Source: Paraburkholderia tagetis (GTDB lineage Bacteria > Pseudomonadota > Gammaproteobacteria > Burkholderiales > Burkholderiaceae). From it: a stretch of 59,326 bases of DNA. A program made the translations under genes and the position numbers. This document shows, piece after piece, positions 34,253-43,138 of this stretch; position 1 is the stretch's first letter, and each line of letters opens with the position of its first letter. The DNA is taken from NCBI RefSeq assembly GCF_022213065.1, contig NZ_JAKLJA010000041.1:1-59326 (forward strand). Reading direction: 5' to 3'. Below the pieces are notes generated by a model that was not told where the DNA came from, made no database searches, and saw only the letters and a list, made by a program, of their open reading frames with translations.

Positions 34253-35206
34253 TCAGGCGCCGCGCTGGGCCGTCTGGCCCGCCGTGGCCGGCTGTGCGGT
34301 TTGCTGTGCGGCTTGGGGCCCGGTTTGCTGCGCGTTTTGCTGTGCGGACGGTGCGGCTGGGGTAGTTTGGGCGGGCTGCGTCTGCACGATATGCAGCTCG
34401 CGCGTGCGCAACGGCAGCGCGCATTGCGCGTCGTTGAGCGCCTGGCGCACCTTGCGCGAGAGACTCCAGCGCATGTCCCAGAACGTGTCGATCGTGGACC
34501 AGAGGCGAATATTCAGGACTGCAGTGCTGTCGTCGAAGCGGCTCACCATGACCTGCGGCGCCGGCGTGTCGAGCACGTGCGGCTCGGCGGCGGCCAGCGC
34601 GCGCAGCACCTCGATGGCGCGGTTCACGTCGTCGCTCATCGAAACCTCCACTTCGAGGTCGAGGCGCCGCGTGGGATTGCGGTTGTAATTGCGGATCGAA
34701 TTGCTCCACAGCGCGCTGTTGGGCACGTATTCGCAGATGCCGTCGGGTTTCGTGAGGCGGGTCGTGAAGAGATTCACTTCCTCCACGGTGCCCGCGACGC
34801 TGGCACCGCTGCCGCCGTCGATGGAGTCGCCCACCTTGAAGGGCCGCAGCAGCAGCAGCATGATGCCCGCGGCGATGTTCTGCAGTGTGCCTTGCAGCGC
34901 GAGGCCGATGGCAAGACCCGCGGCGCCGAGCACGGCCACGATGCTCGCGGTCTGCACGCCCACTTGCGAGAGCGCGCCGACGATCGCGACGAGGCGCACG
35001 CCCCACAGCGACGAATCGCGCACGATGGGGCGCAGTGTGGCGTCGATGCCGTCCTGGCGCGCGAACCAGTTGCCGACGCGCCGCGCGATCCACCAGCCGA
35101 TCCAGAGGATCGCCGCGGCCGCGCACAGGCGCAGCGCGAAGCTGGTGAGTGCGTCCCACAGGAAATTCCAGTTGGACGGTTGAATGTGGGTGTACAGGGA
35201 TTGCAT
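34253..35206 (-). CDS. Small-conductance mechanosensitive channel (MscS family)
   Basis: 317 residues. Three membrane segments (about 17-110), with TM3 forming the pore (QVGVQTASIVAVLGAAGLAIGLALQ), then the beta domain with RPFKVGDSIDGG and the cytoplasmic cage. The start at 35206 (MQSLYTHIQPSNW) was chosen because MscS-like sequence begins there; the frame runs 50 codons upstream with no such character. The last 45 residues are a Gln/Ala-rich tail (Q-A-Q-Q-type repeats). It protects against hypo-osmotic shock by releasing solutes. Confidence 0.9.
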   Translation of the reverse strand: MQSLYTHIQPSNWNFLWDALTSFALRLCAAAAILWIGWWIARRVGNWFARQDGIDATLRPIVRDSSLWGVRLVAIVGALSQVGVQTASIVAVLGAAGLAIGLALQGTLQNIAAGIMLLLLRPFKVGDSIDGGSGASVAGTVEEVNLFTTRLTKPDGICEYVPNSALWSNSIRNYNRNPTRRLDLEVEVSMSDDVNRAIEVLRALAAAEPHVLDTPAPQVMVSRFDDSTAVLNIRLWSTIDTFWDMRWSLSRKVRQALNDAQCALPLRTRELHIVQTQPAQTTPAAPSAQQNAQQTGPQAAQQTAQPATAGQTAQRGA

Positions 35207-35393
35207 AAGCGCGAGGTCCTCGAAGTCTGCTGGTCCGGCGCGCAGCCGGTTTGCCGGGAGGACGTATTGTAAGGGCGTGCGTGCGGCATCGAGCACGCGT
35301 TGCCCCAGGCCGCGCCTGGTTGCGCGCCGTTGTATGTGAGCTCGTCCGCGCGACAACCCATTGGCGCAACCTGCGGCAGCCTCAGCCTCAGCC

Positions 35394-36311
35394 TCAGCCG
35401 CGCTGCGCCTGCGGCGCGCGGTTCGCTGCCGAAGCGACGCGCCCGAAGCGTCGCGCCCCGGCCACGCAGCCGATCACCACGACGGTCACGGCGATCATCG
35501 CGGGCGGCACGGCCTCGTGCAGCAGCAGCGCGGCGAGCACGAAGCCGAAGAACGGCTGCAGCAATTGCAACTGGCCCACGCCCGCAATGCCGCCGAGCGC
35601 GAGGCCGCGATACCAGAACACGAAGCCGATCAGCATGCTGAAGAGCGACACATAGGCGAGCCCCCACCACGAGGCCGCGCTCACCGCCGCGAACGAGGCG
35701 GGCAGGAACCACCAGGCGAGCGGCGCCATCGCGGGCAGCGAAATCACGAGCGCCCAGCAGATCACCTGCCAGCCGCCGAGGTGGCGCGAGAGCCGTGCGC
35801 CTTCCGCATAGCCCAGTCCGCAGGCGACGATGGCGCTCAGCATCAGCGCGTCGCCCACGGGGGACGCGTCCACGCCGTGACGCAGCGCGAACGCGACCAC
35901 GGCGCCGCTGCCGATGGCGGAGAAGACCCAGAACGCGGGCTGCGGACGCTCGCCGGCGCGCAGCACGCCGAAGATTGCCGTGGCGAGCGGCAGCAGGCCG
36001 ACGAAGACGATCGCGTGCGCCGAGCTCACGTGACGCAGTGCGAGCGCGGTGAGGAGCGGAAAGCCCACCACCACGCCAAGCGCCACGATCACGAGCGGCC
36101 AGACTTCGCGCCGCTCGGGCCGCGGCGCGCGCAACACAAGGAGCAGCAGCGCGCCGAGCGCGCCCGCGAGCGTGGCGCGCGCGCCGGTGAGGAAGAGCGG
36201 GTCGAGGCCGAGCACGGCGAGGCGCGTGGCGGGCAGCGAGCCGCTGAAGATGAGGACGCCTGCGAGGCCGCAGAGCCAGCCATCGGTGGTGGGGTCGAGA
36301 GATTTGCGCAT
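35394..36311 (-). CDS. EamA-type (DMT superfamily) transporter, MocR-linked
   Basis: 305 residues with ten predicted membrane segments in two EamA repeats; ARATLAGALGALLLLVL and FWYRGLALGGIAGVGQLQLLQPFFG are typical of each repeat. The start at 36311 is fixed by the family N-terminus. It is divergent from the MocR regulator gene at 36484 with 172 bases between them, a very common pair in proteobacteria, in which the PLP-containing regulator controls an exporter of amino-acid or vitamin-related compounds. Confidence 0.88.
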   Translation of the reverse strand: MRKSLDPTTDGWLCGLAGVLIFSGSLPATRLAVLGLDPLFLTGARATLAGALGALLLLVLRAPRPERREVWPLVIVALGVVVGFPLLTALALRHVSSAHAIVFVGLLPLATAIFGVLRAGERPQPAFWVFSAIGSGAVVAFALRHGVDASPVGDALMLSAIVACGLGYAEGARLSRHLGGWQVICWALVISLPAMAPLAWWFLPASFAAVSAASWWGLAYVSLFSMLIGFVFWYRGLALGGIAGVGQLQLLQPFFGFVLAALLLHEAVPPAMIAVTVVVIGCVAGARRFGRVASAANRAPQAQRG

Positions 36312-36440
36312 AGGCCTGATATGTCGTAAGCGGGGTCGTGCCGGGGTTGTAAGGGGTCGCGAGCGATGGCGAGGGCGCGCGCGAGTGCGTGCCGATCGGG
36401 GCATCATGCGCGCGTGGCGGCAAACCGGTAAGCCAAGGAT

Positions 36441-36482
36441 CAGTACAATATGGACAAACTGTATTGAACACGGAGCAGTACA
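36441..36482 (+). promoter_or_regulatory. Candidate MocR-binding direct repeats
   Basis: cagtaca occurs at 36441-36447 and 36476-36482, 35 bases apart start to start, with a gtattg (36461-36466) that is the inverse of the caatat (36446-36451) between them. MocR proteins often bind such spaced repeats in the shared promoter of the divergent gene pair. The last copy ends just before the ATG at 36484. Confidence 0.5.
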
Positions 36483-36483
36483 G

Positions 36484-37977
36484 ATGGAAGACACCCGGCA
36501 GACAGGGAACCTGGCGCTCACCCGCGTCGAGCAGGTAATGCAGGTATTGCGCGAGCGCATCGCCGCGCGAGCGCTGGCGGCGGGGGCGCGCGTGCCGTCC
36601 ATCCGCATGATGAGCGAGCAGATCGGCGTCTCGAAGTCCACGGTGGTGGAGGCGTATGAGCGGCTCGTGGCCGAAGGCGCGCTCATCGCGCGGCGCGGTT
36701 CCGGCTTTTTCGTGGCGGCGCACGCGCTGCCGGGCGGTCGCGGCGAATTCGGAGCATATGGCGCATTCGCGGCGCGCGGGCCGATGGGCGCTATGGGCGC
36801 TATGGGTGCGACGGGCCCGCGCCTCGATCGCGAGATCGATCCGCTCTGGCTCACGCGCCAGTCGCTCGAGACCGATGCGCGCGCACTGCGGCCCGGCTGC
36901 GGCTGGCTGCCTGCGTCGTGGCTGCCGCAGGACGCCGTGCGCCGTGCGCTGCGCGCGATTGCCCGCGACCCGCACGCCCAGCTCACCGACTATGCCTCGC
37001 CGCTCGGGCTGCCCGCGCTGCGCCAGCAACTGGCGTGGCGGCTCGCGCAGCACGGCGTGGAGGCCGCACCGGAGCAGATCGTGCTCACCGACGGCGGCAG
37101 CCAGGCGCTCGATATCCTGTGCCGCTTCCTGCTCGAGCCGGGCGACACCGTGGTGGTCGACGACCCGTGCTACTTCAATTTCCAGGCGCTATTGCGCGTG
37201 CATCGCGTGAAGGTCGTGAGCGTGCCGTACACGCCCACCGGCCCGGACCTCGCGGCATTCGAGCGCGTGCTTGCCGAGCATCGTCCGCGCCTTTACGTGA
37301 CCAACTCGGCGATCCACAACCCCACCGGCGCGACGCTCGCGCCCACGGTTGCGCACCGCCTGCTCAAGCTCGCCGAGGAGCACAACCTGTTGATCGTCGA
37401 GGACGACATCTTCGCCGACTTCGAAACCCATCCGGCGCCGCGTCTCGCGGCCTTCGACGGCCTCGCGCGCGTGGTGGCCATCGGCAGCTTTTCGAAGACG
37501 ATGACGGCGGCGGCGCGCTGCGGCTATATCGCGGCGCGCACGGACTGGATCGAGCCGCTCGTCGACCTGAAGCTCTCGGTGTCGTTCGGCAATGGGGAGC
37601 TGGCCGCCGATCTCGTGCAGCGTCTGCTGGTGGACGGCACGTATCGGCGCTACCTGGACGGCTTGCGCGCGAAGCTCGCCGACGCGATGGGCGAGACGCT
37701 GCGGCGCCTGGCTTGCGCGGGTGTCACGGCGTGGACGCGCCCGCAGGCGGGCATGCTGCTATGGGCGCAATTGCCCGATGGACTCGACGCCGCGCTAGTC
37801 GCGCGCGAGGCGCTCGCGCACGGCGTGGTGCTCGCGCCGGGCAACGTGTTCAGCGTGTCGCGCGGCGCGGGCAGCTTTCTGCGCTTCAACGTTTCGCAAT
37901 GCAACCGGCCGAAGGTCTACGAAACGCTGCAGCGTGCGATGGAGCGGGCCGTGGAGGCGAAGGCGCAGCCCGCTTGA
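36484..37977 (+). CDS. MocR-type regulator (GntR HTH fused to aminotransferase fold)
   Basis: 497 residues. An N-terminal GntR winged helix (about 10-75: LTRVEQVMQVLRERIAARAL, SKSTVVEAYERLVAEG) is joined by a Gly/Ala/Met linker (93-112) to a fold-type I aminotransferase domain binding pyridoxal phosphate; the Schiff-base lysine is K338 in GSFSKTMTAAAR, and NPTGATLAP and VEDDIFADFE match the PLP site. Such proteins are transcription factors sensing PLP-bound amino acids, not enzymes. The linker is encoded by small ggcgctatg repeats. It probably controls the divergent EamA gene. Confidence 0.93.
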   Translation: MEDTRQTGNLALTRVEQVMQVLRERIAARALAAGARVPSIRMMSEQIGVSKSTVVEAYERLVAEGALIARRGSGFFVAAHALPGGRGEFGAYGAFAARGPMGAMGAMGATGPRLDREIDPLWLTRQSLETDARALRPGCGWLPASWLPQDAVRRALRAIARDPHAQLTDYASPLGLPALRQQLAWRLAQHGVEAAPEQIVLTDGGSQALDILCRFLLEPGDTVVVDDPCYFNFQALLRVHRVKVVSVPYTPTGPDLAAFERVLAEHRPRLYVTNSAIHNPTGATLAPTVAHRLLKLAEEHNLLIVEDDIFADFETHPAPRLAAFDGLARVVAIGSFSKTMTAAARCGYIAARTDWIEPLVDLKLSVSFGNGELAADLVQRLLVDGTYRRYLDGLRAKLADAMGETLRRLACAGVTAWTRPQAGMLLWAQLPDGLDAALVAREALAHGVVLAPGNVFSVSRGAGSFLRFNVSQCNRPKVYETLQRAMERAVEAKAQPA

Positions 37978-37979
37978 AA

Positions 37980-38001
37980 GAGCGGGCATGGCGGCCCGCT
38001 C
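37980..38001. terminator. Bidirectional hairpin between mocR and kgtP
   Basis: gagcgggc (37980-37987) pairs with gcccgctc (37994-38001) across a six-base loop, in the 46-base gap between converging genes. On the minus strand it is followed by tttc only, so efficiency is unclear. Confidence 0.5.
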
Positions 38002-38023
38002 ATCTGCACGATCATCGGCCCGA

Positions 38024-39328
38024 TCAAGGCTCGTGGCGCAGATACCCTTCCTTGCTCGGGTCGCGCATGCGCCACGACACGATCAGCGAGATCGCGCACA
38101 GCGCCGTCACGTACCAGTAGAACGTCGACTCGCTGCCGATCGACTTGAACCACAGCGCCACGTACTCGGCCGAGCCGCCGAAGATGGCGTTGGCGACCGC
38201 ATATGAGAGGCCCACGCCCATCGCGCGCACTTCGGGCGGGAACATCTCCGCCTTGATGAGGCCGCTGATCGACGTGTAGAAGCTCACGATTGCGAGCGCG
38301 ACCACGATGAGCCCGAACGCGGCGAACGGGCTCGTTACGTCCCTGAGTGCATGCATGAGCGGCACCGTGCCGAGCACCGAGAGAGTGCCGAACAGGATCA
38401 TCGACATGCGGCGGCCGATCTTGTCGGACAGCGAGCCGAACACGGGCTGCAACAGCATGTACACGAAGAGCGCGCCGGTCATCACGTTGCTGGCCGTTTT
38501 CGCGTGCATGCCGGCCGTGTTCACGAGGTACTTCTGCATATACGTGGTGAACGTGTAGAAGATCAGCGAGCCGCCGGCGGTGAAGCCCACCACGGTAAGG
38601 AACGCGCCCTTGTGCTGCCACACGCCGCGAATCGTGCCCGCGTCCTTCTTGTGGCGCGATTCGTTCGTGGAGGTCTCGTCGAGCGATTTACGCAGGTACA
38701 GCGAAATCAGCGCGGCGGCCGCGCCCACGACAAACGGAACGCGCCAGCCCCACGCCTTGAGCTCCTCGGTCGAGAGCGTCTGCTGCAGGATCACGAGCAC
38801 GAGCAGCGCGCAAAGCTGCCCGCCGATCAACGTCACATACTGGAACGAGGCGAAGAAGCCGCGCCGGCCCTTGAGCGCGACCTCGCTCATATAGGTCGCG
38901 CTGGTGCCGTATTCGCCGCCCACCGAAAGCCCCTGGAACAGGCGCGCGACGAGCAGCAACAGCGGTGCGAACGCGCCGATCTGCGCGTAAGTCGGCAGGG
39001 CCGCGATCACGAGCGAGCCGCCGCACATCATCAGCACGGAGATCATCATTGCGGCGCGGCGGCCGTGGCGGTCGGCGATGCGGCCGAACAGCCAGCCGCC
39101 GATCGGGCGCATCAGGAAGCCCGCCGCGAACACGCCGGCGGTGTTCAGCAACTGGGTCGTGGTGTTGCCGCTCGGAAAGAAAGCAGGCGCGAAATACAGC
39201 GCGCAGAACGAGTAGATGTAGAAGTCGAACCACTCGACGAGATTGCCCGAAGAAGCGCCGACGATGGCGAGCACGCGCCGGCGGGTGTCGTGCGGGTCGA
39301 CCACGACTGGCTCGGTCTTGATGTTCAT
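38024..39328 (-). CDS. kgtP: Alpha-ketoglutarate permease
   Basis: 434 residues, MHS family of the MFS, twelve membrane segments. The sequence matches E. coli KgtP closely over its whole length: IVGASSGNLVEWFDFYIYSF, TTTQLLNTAGVFAAGFLMRP, LFQGLSVGGEYGTSATYMSE, YTFTTYMQKYLVNTAGMHA and AVANAIFGGSAEYVAL. It imports 2-oxoglutarate with protons. The start at 39328 (MNIKTEP) is chosen as the family N-terminus; 18 more codons are open upstream. It is convergent with mocR and has its own promoter region to the right. Confidence 0.95.
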   Translation of the reverse strand: MNIKTEPVVVDPHDTRRRVLAIVGASSGNLVEWFDFYIYSFCALYFAPAFFPSGNTTTQLLNTAGVFAAGFLMRPIGGWLFGRIADRHGRRAAMMISVLMMCGGSLVIAALPTYAQIGAFAPLLLLVARLFQGLSVGGEYGTSATYMSEVALKGRRGFFASFQYVTLIGGQLCALLVLVILQQTLSTEELKAWGWRVPFVVGAAAALISLYLRKSLDETSTNESRHKKDAGTIRGVWQHKGAFLTVVGFTAGGSLIFYTFTTYMQKYLVNTAGMHAKTASNVMTGALFVYMLLQPVFGSLSDKIGRRMSMILFGTLSVLGTVPLMHALRDVTSPFAAFGLIVVALAIVSFYTSISGLIKAEMFPPEVRAMGVGLSYAVANAIFGGSAEYVALWFKSIGSESTFYWYVTALCAISLIVSWRMRDPSKEGYLRHEP

Positions 39329-39821
39329 GGGTGGGTCTTTTCCTCTGTAGTAGCGCTGGGTGGTGCGCCTTTTTTGGGGCACGACGGCTGAGTGAGCGTC
39401 GCGTGCGATTGCGTGGGTTGCGCGGACCGCCTTGCCGGGCGCGCAGCCACAGGATTTTAGCCAATCGTAATATTTTTTCCAGGAAACGTAAGATAGACGC
39501 CCCCGCGCGCCGGAGCATGCGGGGCGCTAACGGATGATTTTGCAATCGCTACCGGCAGGTCTTGCCCGGTCCGCATCGAAGCGCGGTGCCAGAAGGGCAA
39601 ATCGGTGTGGGGCGGGGCGATTCGCGCCGTTGTCATCGGCGTGACCTCGACTGCGGCTATCGTGCGCGGCGCCGTGCTGAACGCGCGGCATCGGGATTGC
39701 TCTAATTGGGCGATCGGGCACGTTGCCCGTAGTGTGTTGCCCGCTGCGAACCGCGCGCCCCGATTGCGCCGATTGCGCCGCGCGGCAAGCCAAACAGACA
39801 GAACGGCCTTAAGCAAACACA
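39329..39821. other. Intergenic region between kgtP and the receiver gene (493 bases)
   Basis: Shared divergent control region. An AT-rich patch at 39460-39492 (tagccaatcgtaatattttttccagg) probably holds the kgtP promoter. 39763-39781 contains cgattgcgc twice. Open frames here are short and without protein character. Confidence 0.45.
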
Positions 39822-40232
39822 ATGAACGCAGTACACAAGCTCGACCAGACGACCATCGTGCTGGTCGAAGACGACCCGCAAAGCCGGGATTCCCTGACCT
39901 CCTTGCTGGAGGCGGAAGGAGCCCGGGTCGTTGCGGTAGAGGACGCGGAAACGGGCGTCGAAGCGGCTCTGAGCCTGCTTCCCGACGCCGTGGTCTGCGA
40001 TCTGGACCTGCCCGCGATGGACGGCTTCTACCTGATCCAGCGCCTGCGCGACCATGAGATTCGTGGCGATCATGCCCCGGTTGTCGCGGTGGCGCTCACA
40101 GGCCACACCGACGAGAGCTGGCGCCTGCGCAGCATCGGCGAGGGCTTTCAGCACTTCATGACCAAGCCGGCCCGGCCCGAGGCGCTGGTTGCGTTGCTGT
40201 GCGACGCGATCGACGCGCGTCAGATGCCTTGA
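39822..40232 (+). CDS. Stand-alone receiver-domain protein
   Basis: 136 residues, a single CheY-like receiver with no output domain. Acidic pocket VEDD (16-18), phosphorylated D60 in VVCDLDLPAMDG, switch threonine in VALTGHT and lysine in MTKPARPEA. Such proteins act as phosphate shuttles or bind partner proteins. No kinase gene is adjacent, so its partner must be encoded elsewhere; the hybrid kinase at 43719 is the nearest candidate, but there is no direct support. Confidence 0.9.
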   Translation: MNAVHKLDQTTIVLVEDDPQSRDSLTSLLEAEGARVVAVEDAETGVEAALSLLPDAVVCDLDLPAMDGFYLIQRLRDHEIRGDHAPVVAVALTGHTDESWRLRSIGEGFQHFMTKPARPEALVALLCDAIDARQMP

Positions 40233-40306
40233 TGGAGCCTTGAAGGAGCAGCGCCGCTGCGGCGCCAGGCGACGGCCAGGTGGCGGTGTCCTGCGCCGCC
40301 GCTGCT

Positions 40307-41023
40307 TCAGGGCTGTGCGGCGGCCTTCGCGGCAGTCTGCGTGCCTTCGGCACCGCCGGCCTGTCCGGCCTGCTGTCCGGCCGCGTTGTCGGCCTGGGCC
40401 GCCTGGCTTTCCTGAGTCTCCTCGCGCGCCTGGATCGCCTGGCATTGCGCGCAGACGCCCTTGAGCTCGATGCCGTCGCCGGAGAGCCGGTAGCCCGCGG
40501 CTTCGATCTGCGCGACCAGCGCCTGGCGCAGTTTGGGCTCGTGCAGTTCGGTGACGTTGCCGCATTGCTGGCAGACGACGAGGATGCCGTGCTGGCACTG
40601 CGTGAGGTCGTGGCAGACGGCAAACGCGTTGATCGATTCGATGCGGTGGACGAGCCCCGCCGAAAGCAGGAAGTCGAGTGCGCGATAGACCGTGGGCGGC
40701 GCCGATCCCGGATGGATCTGGCGCATTTCGTCGAGCAGCGAATAGGCTTTGGTCGCGCGGCCCGAGGTGAGCAGCAACTCGAGCACCTTGCGGCGGATCG
40801 GCGTGAGCTTCTCGCCGCGCTCGCGGCAATAGGCCTCGGCCATCACAAGCGCGCTTTCGAGCGACGCGCCGCTGGCGCTCATGCCGGGAGCGCCGTGCGC
40901 ACCCGCAACACCATTCGCGCCGCCCTCGCCATGACGATGATCGTGCGCCTCGTGGGCGTGATCGCGATCATGCGCGTGGCCGTGCGGGGCCGGGGTGTCC
41001 GGTGACGGTTTTGCTGTCTTCAT
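40307..41023 (-). CDS. zur: Fur-family zinc uptake regulator with His-rich N-terminus
   Basis: 238 residues. The DNA-binding winged helix spans about 57-130 (LTPIRRKVLELLLTSGRATKAY, PPTVYRALDFLLSAGLVHRI) and the dimerisation/metal domain follows, with two CxxC pairs (C151/C154 in VCQQCGN and C191/C194 in VCAQC) that hold structural zinc. Residues 14-32 are a histidine-rich stretch (HGHAHDRDHAHEAHDHRHG) before the usual Zur start. The C-terminal 35 residues are Ala/Gln-rich and low complexity. It represses zinc uptake genes when zinc is sufficient. The start at 41023 is preceded by no clear ribosome binding site. Confidence 0.88.
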   Translation of the reverse strand: MKTAKPSPDTPAPHGHAHDRDHAHEAHDHRHGEGGANGVAGAHGAPGMSASGASLESALVMAEAYCRERGEKLTPIRRKVLELLLTSGRATKAYSLLDEMRQIHPGSAPPTVYRALDFLLSAGLVHRIESINAFAVCHDLTQCQHGILVVCQQCGNVTELHEPKLRQALVAQIEAAGYRLSGDGIELKGVCAQCQAIQAREETQESQAAQADNAAGQQAGQAGGAEGTQTAAKAAAQP

Positions 41024-41125
41024 GCCGCGATTATACGGGGCGCGTCGTGCGTGCGCTGACGCGCCCGGGCTCACATGAGCGTCACGCCGGGCGGTGCAGT
41101 TCAGTTCCGCCCGGTTCGGTTCCGC

Positions 41126-41752
41126 TCAGGTCAGCGGCAGGTCGATGTACTTGCGAAAGCCCTGACGCTGCGCGAGGCGCTGATACCAGCGCTCGAGATT
41201 CGGCAATGCGGGCCGCTCGATGCCATCGAGCCCGAACCAGCGGCGCGCGAACGCCCCCAGCACGATATCGGCAAGCGAGAAGCGCTCGTTTTCGAGGAAG
41301 AAGCGGCCTCGCAGATGGTGGTCGAGCAGCGCCCACAGCGCAGCCACGTTTTGCACATCGGCTTCGATCTTCACCGGGTCGCGCTTTTCCGGCGGCGTGC
41401 GCACGAGTGCGAGAAAGAGCGGCCGCTCGGCGGGCGCGAGCGTGCCGATCGACCAGTCGAGCCAGCGCTCGATCGAGGCGCGCACTTTCGGGTCGGTCGG
41501 GTAGAGCAGGCTCGACGGGCCGTACTCCATGGCCAGATAACGCAGGATCGCGTTCGATTCCCACAGCACGAAATTGCCGTCCACGAGGGTCGGAATCTTG
41601 CCGTTCGGGTTCATCGCAAGATAGGACGTTTCGTCGAGGTGGCCGAACGGGCCGCCCGCATCGATCCGCTCGAACGGCAGCACGAGTTCGTCGCAACACC
41701 ACAGCAGTTTCTGGACGTTCACCGAGTTGGCGCGTCCCCAGATTTTGATCAT
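41126..41752 (-). CDS. Glutathione S-transferase family protein
   Basis: 208 residues. Thioredoxin-fold N-terminal domain (about 1-80: MIKIWGRANSVNVQKLLWCC, NPNGKIPTLVDGNFVLWESNAILRYLA, the glutathione-binding region) and all-alpha C-terminal domain (about 90-208). The catalytic residue appears to be S10 or N11 in RANSVNVQK, the beta/theta-like position. The start at 41752 (MIKIWGR) is fixed by the fold and an agagagcgcc upstream region. Cytoplasmic detoxification or reductase role; substrate unknown. Confidence 0.92.
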   Translation of the reverse strand: MIKIWGRANSVNVQKLLWCCDELVLPFERIDAGGPFGHLDETSYLAMNPNGKIPTLVDGNFVLWESNAILRYLAMEYGPSSLLYPTDPKVRASIERWLDWSIGTLAPAERPLFLALVRTPPEKRDPVKIEADVQNVAALWALLDHHLRGRFFLENERFSLADIVLGAFARRWFGLDGIERPALPNLERWYQRLAQRQGFRKYIDLPLT

Positions 41753-41889
41753 CCGGCGCTCTCTCCTTTGCAGCAAAAAAATGGCGCGCGATGCGTCGGG
41801 GGATCTGGCGCAAGCGGCGCGCGGCGCAGCCCCGGTCGATCGGGGCCAAGACCAAAACGATACACGATCCGTGCGGGACTACCCGCGTC

Positions 41890-42837
41890 TCAACCCCAGG
41901 CCGATGCGCCGATCAACGTGCCTGCGCGCGCCTGCGCGTTCCACCAGACCACGCGCAGGAGCGGCGCGAGCCGCGCGATATAGATGGCCTGCACCGGATC
42001 GCTCTCGATGAAATGCGTCACGCCGCAGCGCACCGCCGCAGCGGCTTTGTGCTCGGCGGCGCCCGAAGACGTGTCGTCGTGCTCGCCCCGGGCGCGCATC
42101 ATCAGTTCCAGATGCCCGAAGCCGTGCCGGTCGAGCCAGGCCTGGGTGCGCTCGCGGTCGATTTCGGGGCGTCCGGTGATGATCGCGCGCGCGTGCTTCA
42201 GGTCGATGTCGGGAATGCGTTCGAGCGGCAGCAGCGCGTCGCGCTCGGCGAGCGCCGCCTCGAGATTCTCGTCGTAGCGCGAGAGCGGAATGTCGGGCAG
42301 GAGAATGCCGTCGAGGTCGATCGCGTAGACCGCGTAGTCGTGATCGTCGGCCATGCCCGTGCCTTCGCGCGCGCCCTCGCGGGCCCAGTCGGCGCGATAG
42401 CGGTCGGTGTAGGCCTGGCGCTCCCACGGGAACAGCGCGAAATAGCCGCTCGCGTCGATCGAATAGTCGGGGCGCAAGCGGCTCAGGTCGTCGTAGGCGC
42501 CCGTGAGCGTGCGCACCACGAGGCCGTGCTCGCGCAGGAACGCGATGCAGTCCACCAGCGTGTGGCCGCGTCCGGCAATGTCCTCGCACACCAGCACTTT
42601 CGAGCCCGGTTCGGGCATCGGCAGCGTGGAATCCCAGCGCACCTCGCGTGTTTCGCGCGTGTAGCGCAAGAACGCGACGTTCGCACCCGTTGCGTGCGAG
42701 ACCATCAGTGCGAGCGGCGCGCCGCCGCGCAGGATACCCACCACGGCGGCGAAATCCTCCTCGATCAGCAATGGCTGCAGCGACTCGACCCAATGGTCGA
42801 GCTGTTCATAGGTGAGCGGAACGACGGGTTTGTTCAT
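41890..42837 (-). CDS. Phosphoribosyltransferase-HAD phosphatase fusion
   Basis: 315 residues with two domains. The N-terminal part (about 1-150) is a type I phosphoribosyltransferase fold: VVGILRGGAPLALMV near the PRPP-binding floor and VLVCEDIAGRGHTLVD (81-96) as the PRPP loop, where the second acidic residue and the alternate loop residues differ from the usual DD-TG pattern. The C-terminal part (about 165-315) is HAD-like: AIDLDGILL (D173, D175), IITGRPEI (T221), K264 and the acidic FIESDPVQA (D280). The order links base release or attachment with phosphate removal, for instance in nucleotide turnover, but the substrate is not known. Confidence 0.8.
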   Translation of the reverse strand: MNKPVVPLTYEQLDHWVESLQPLLIEEDFAAVVGILRGGAPLALMVSHATGANVAFLRYTRETREVRWDSTLPMPEPGSKVLVCEDIAGRGHTLVDCIAFLREHGLVVRTLTGAYDDLSRLRPDYSIDASGYFALFPWERQAYTDRYRADWAREGAREGTGMADDHDYAVYAIDLDGILLPDIPLSRYDENLEAALAERDALLPLERIPDIDLKHARAIITGRPEIDRERTQAWLDRHGFGHLELMMRARGEHDDTSSGAAEHKAAAAVRCGVTHFIESDPVQAIYIARLAPLLRVVWWNAQARAGTLIGASAWG

Positions 42838-42936
42838 GGGACGGGGATGGCGGGGTGCGATGACGGTCTGCCGCGCCGCGCCGCCGTGTGCTACCGATGC
42901 GTGCACAGGCGAACATGACGGCGAACAAGGCATCTA

Positions 42937-42964
42937 TTGTTGGATCAATGTTTGACGATATTAT
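42937..42964 (+). promoter_or_regulatory. Possible promoter for the 43139 gene
   Basis: ttgttg (42937-42942) and tattat (42959-42964) are 16 bases apart, about 175 bases before the ATG at 43139. The leader would include the 42974-42995 hairpin and the ggacgta repeats. Confidence 0.35.
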
Positions 42965-42973
42965 GCCTATGCT

Positions 42974-42995
42974 TGCCGGCCCATGCAGGCCGGCA
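42974..42995 (+). promoter_or_regulatory. Hairpin and ggacgta repeats in the upstream region of the 43139 gene
   Basis: tgccggcc (42974-42981) pairs with ggccggca (42988-42995) with a six-base loop. It is followed by ggacgta at 43014, 43022 and 43036, three copies in 29 bases. The 301-base gap (42838-43138) contains nothing else I can name. Confidence 0.5.
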
Positions 42996-43138
42996 CGGTG
43001 CGTGCCGCGTAATGGACGTAGGGACGTAGACGGCGGGACGTAAACAACGCAACGCGCGTAGAAAAACACAGACAGCGCAAAGGGCCGGATCATACGGCCT
43101 GACCACACAATGAATTTTGCGCCAGGGGAGCGAGAGCA

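Noticed and set aside
33086..35272. A 728-codon open frame on the plus strand opposite the two channel genes
   Set aside because: Same reasons: it is the antisense shadow of the potassium-channel and MscS genes.
34774..37053. A 759-codon minus-strand open frame across the MscS-EamA-MocR region
   Set aside because: Composition is low-complexity Arg/Ala and it crosses three genes with clear domains.
39329..39821. Protein-coding gene in the gap before the receiver gene
   Set aside because: Open frames are short, overlapping and lack a ribosome binding site and family character.
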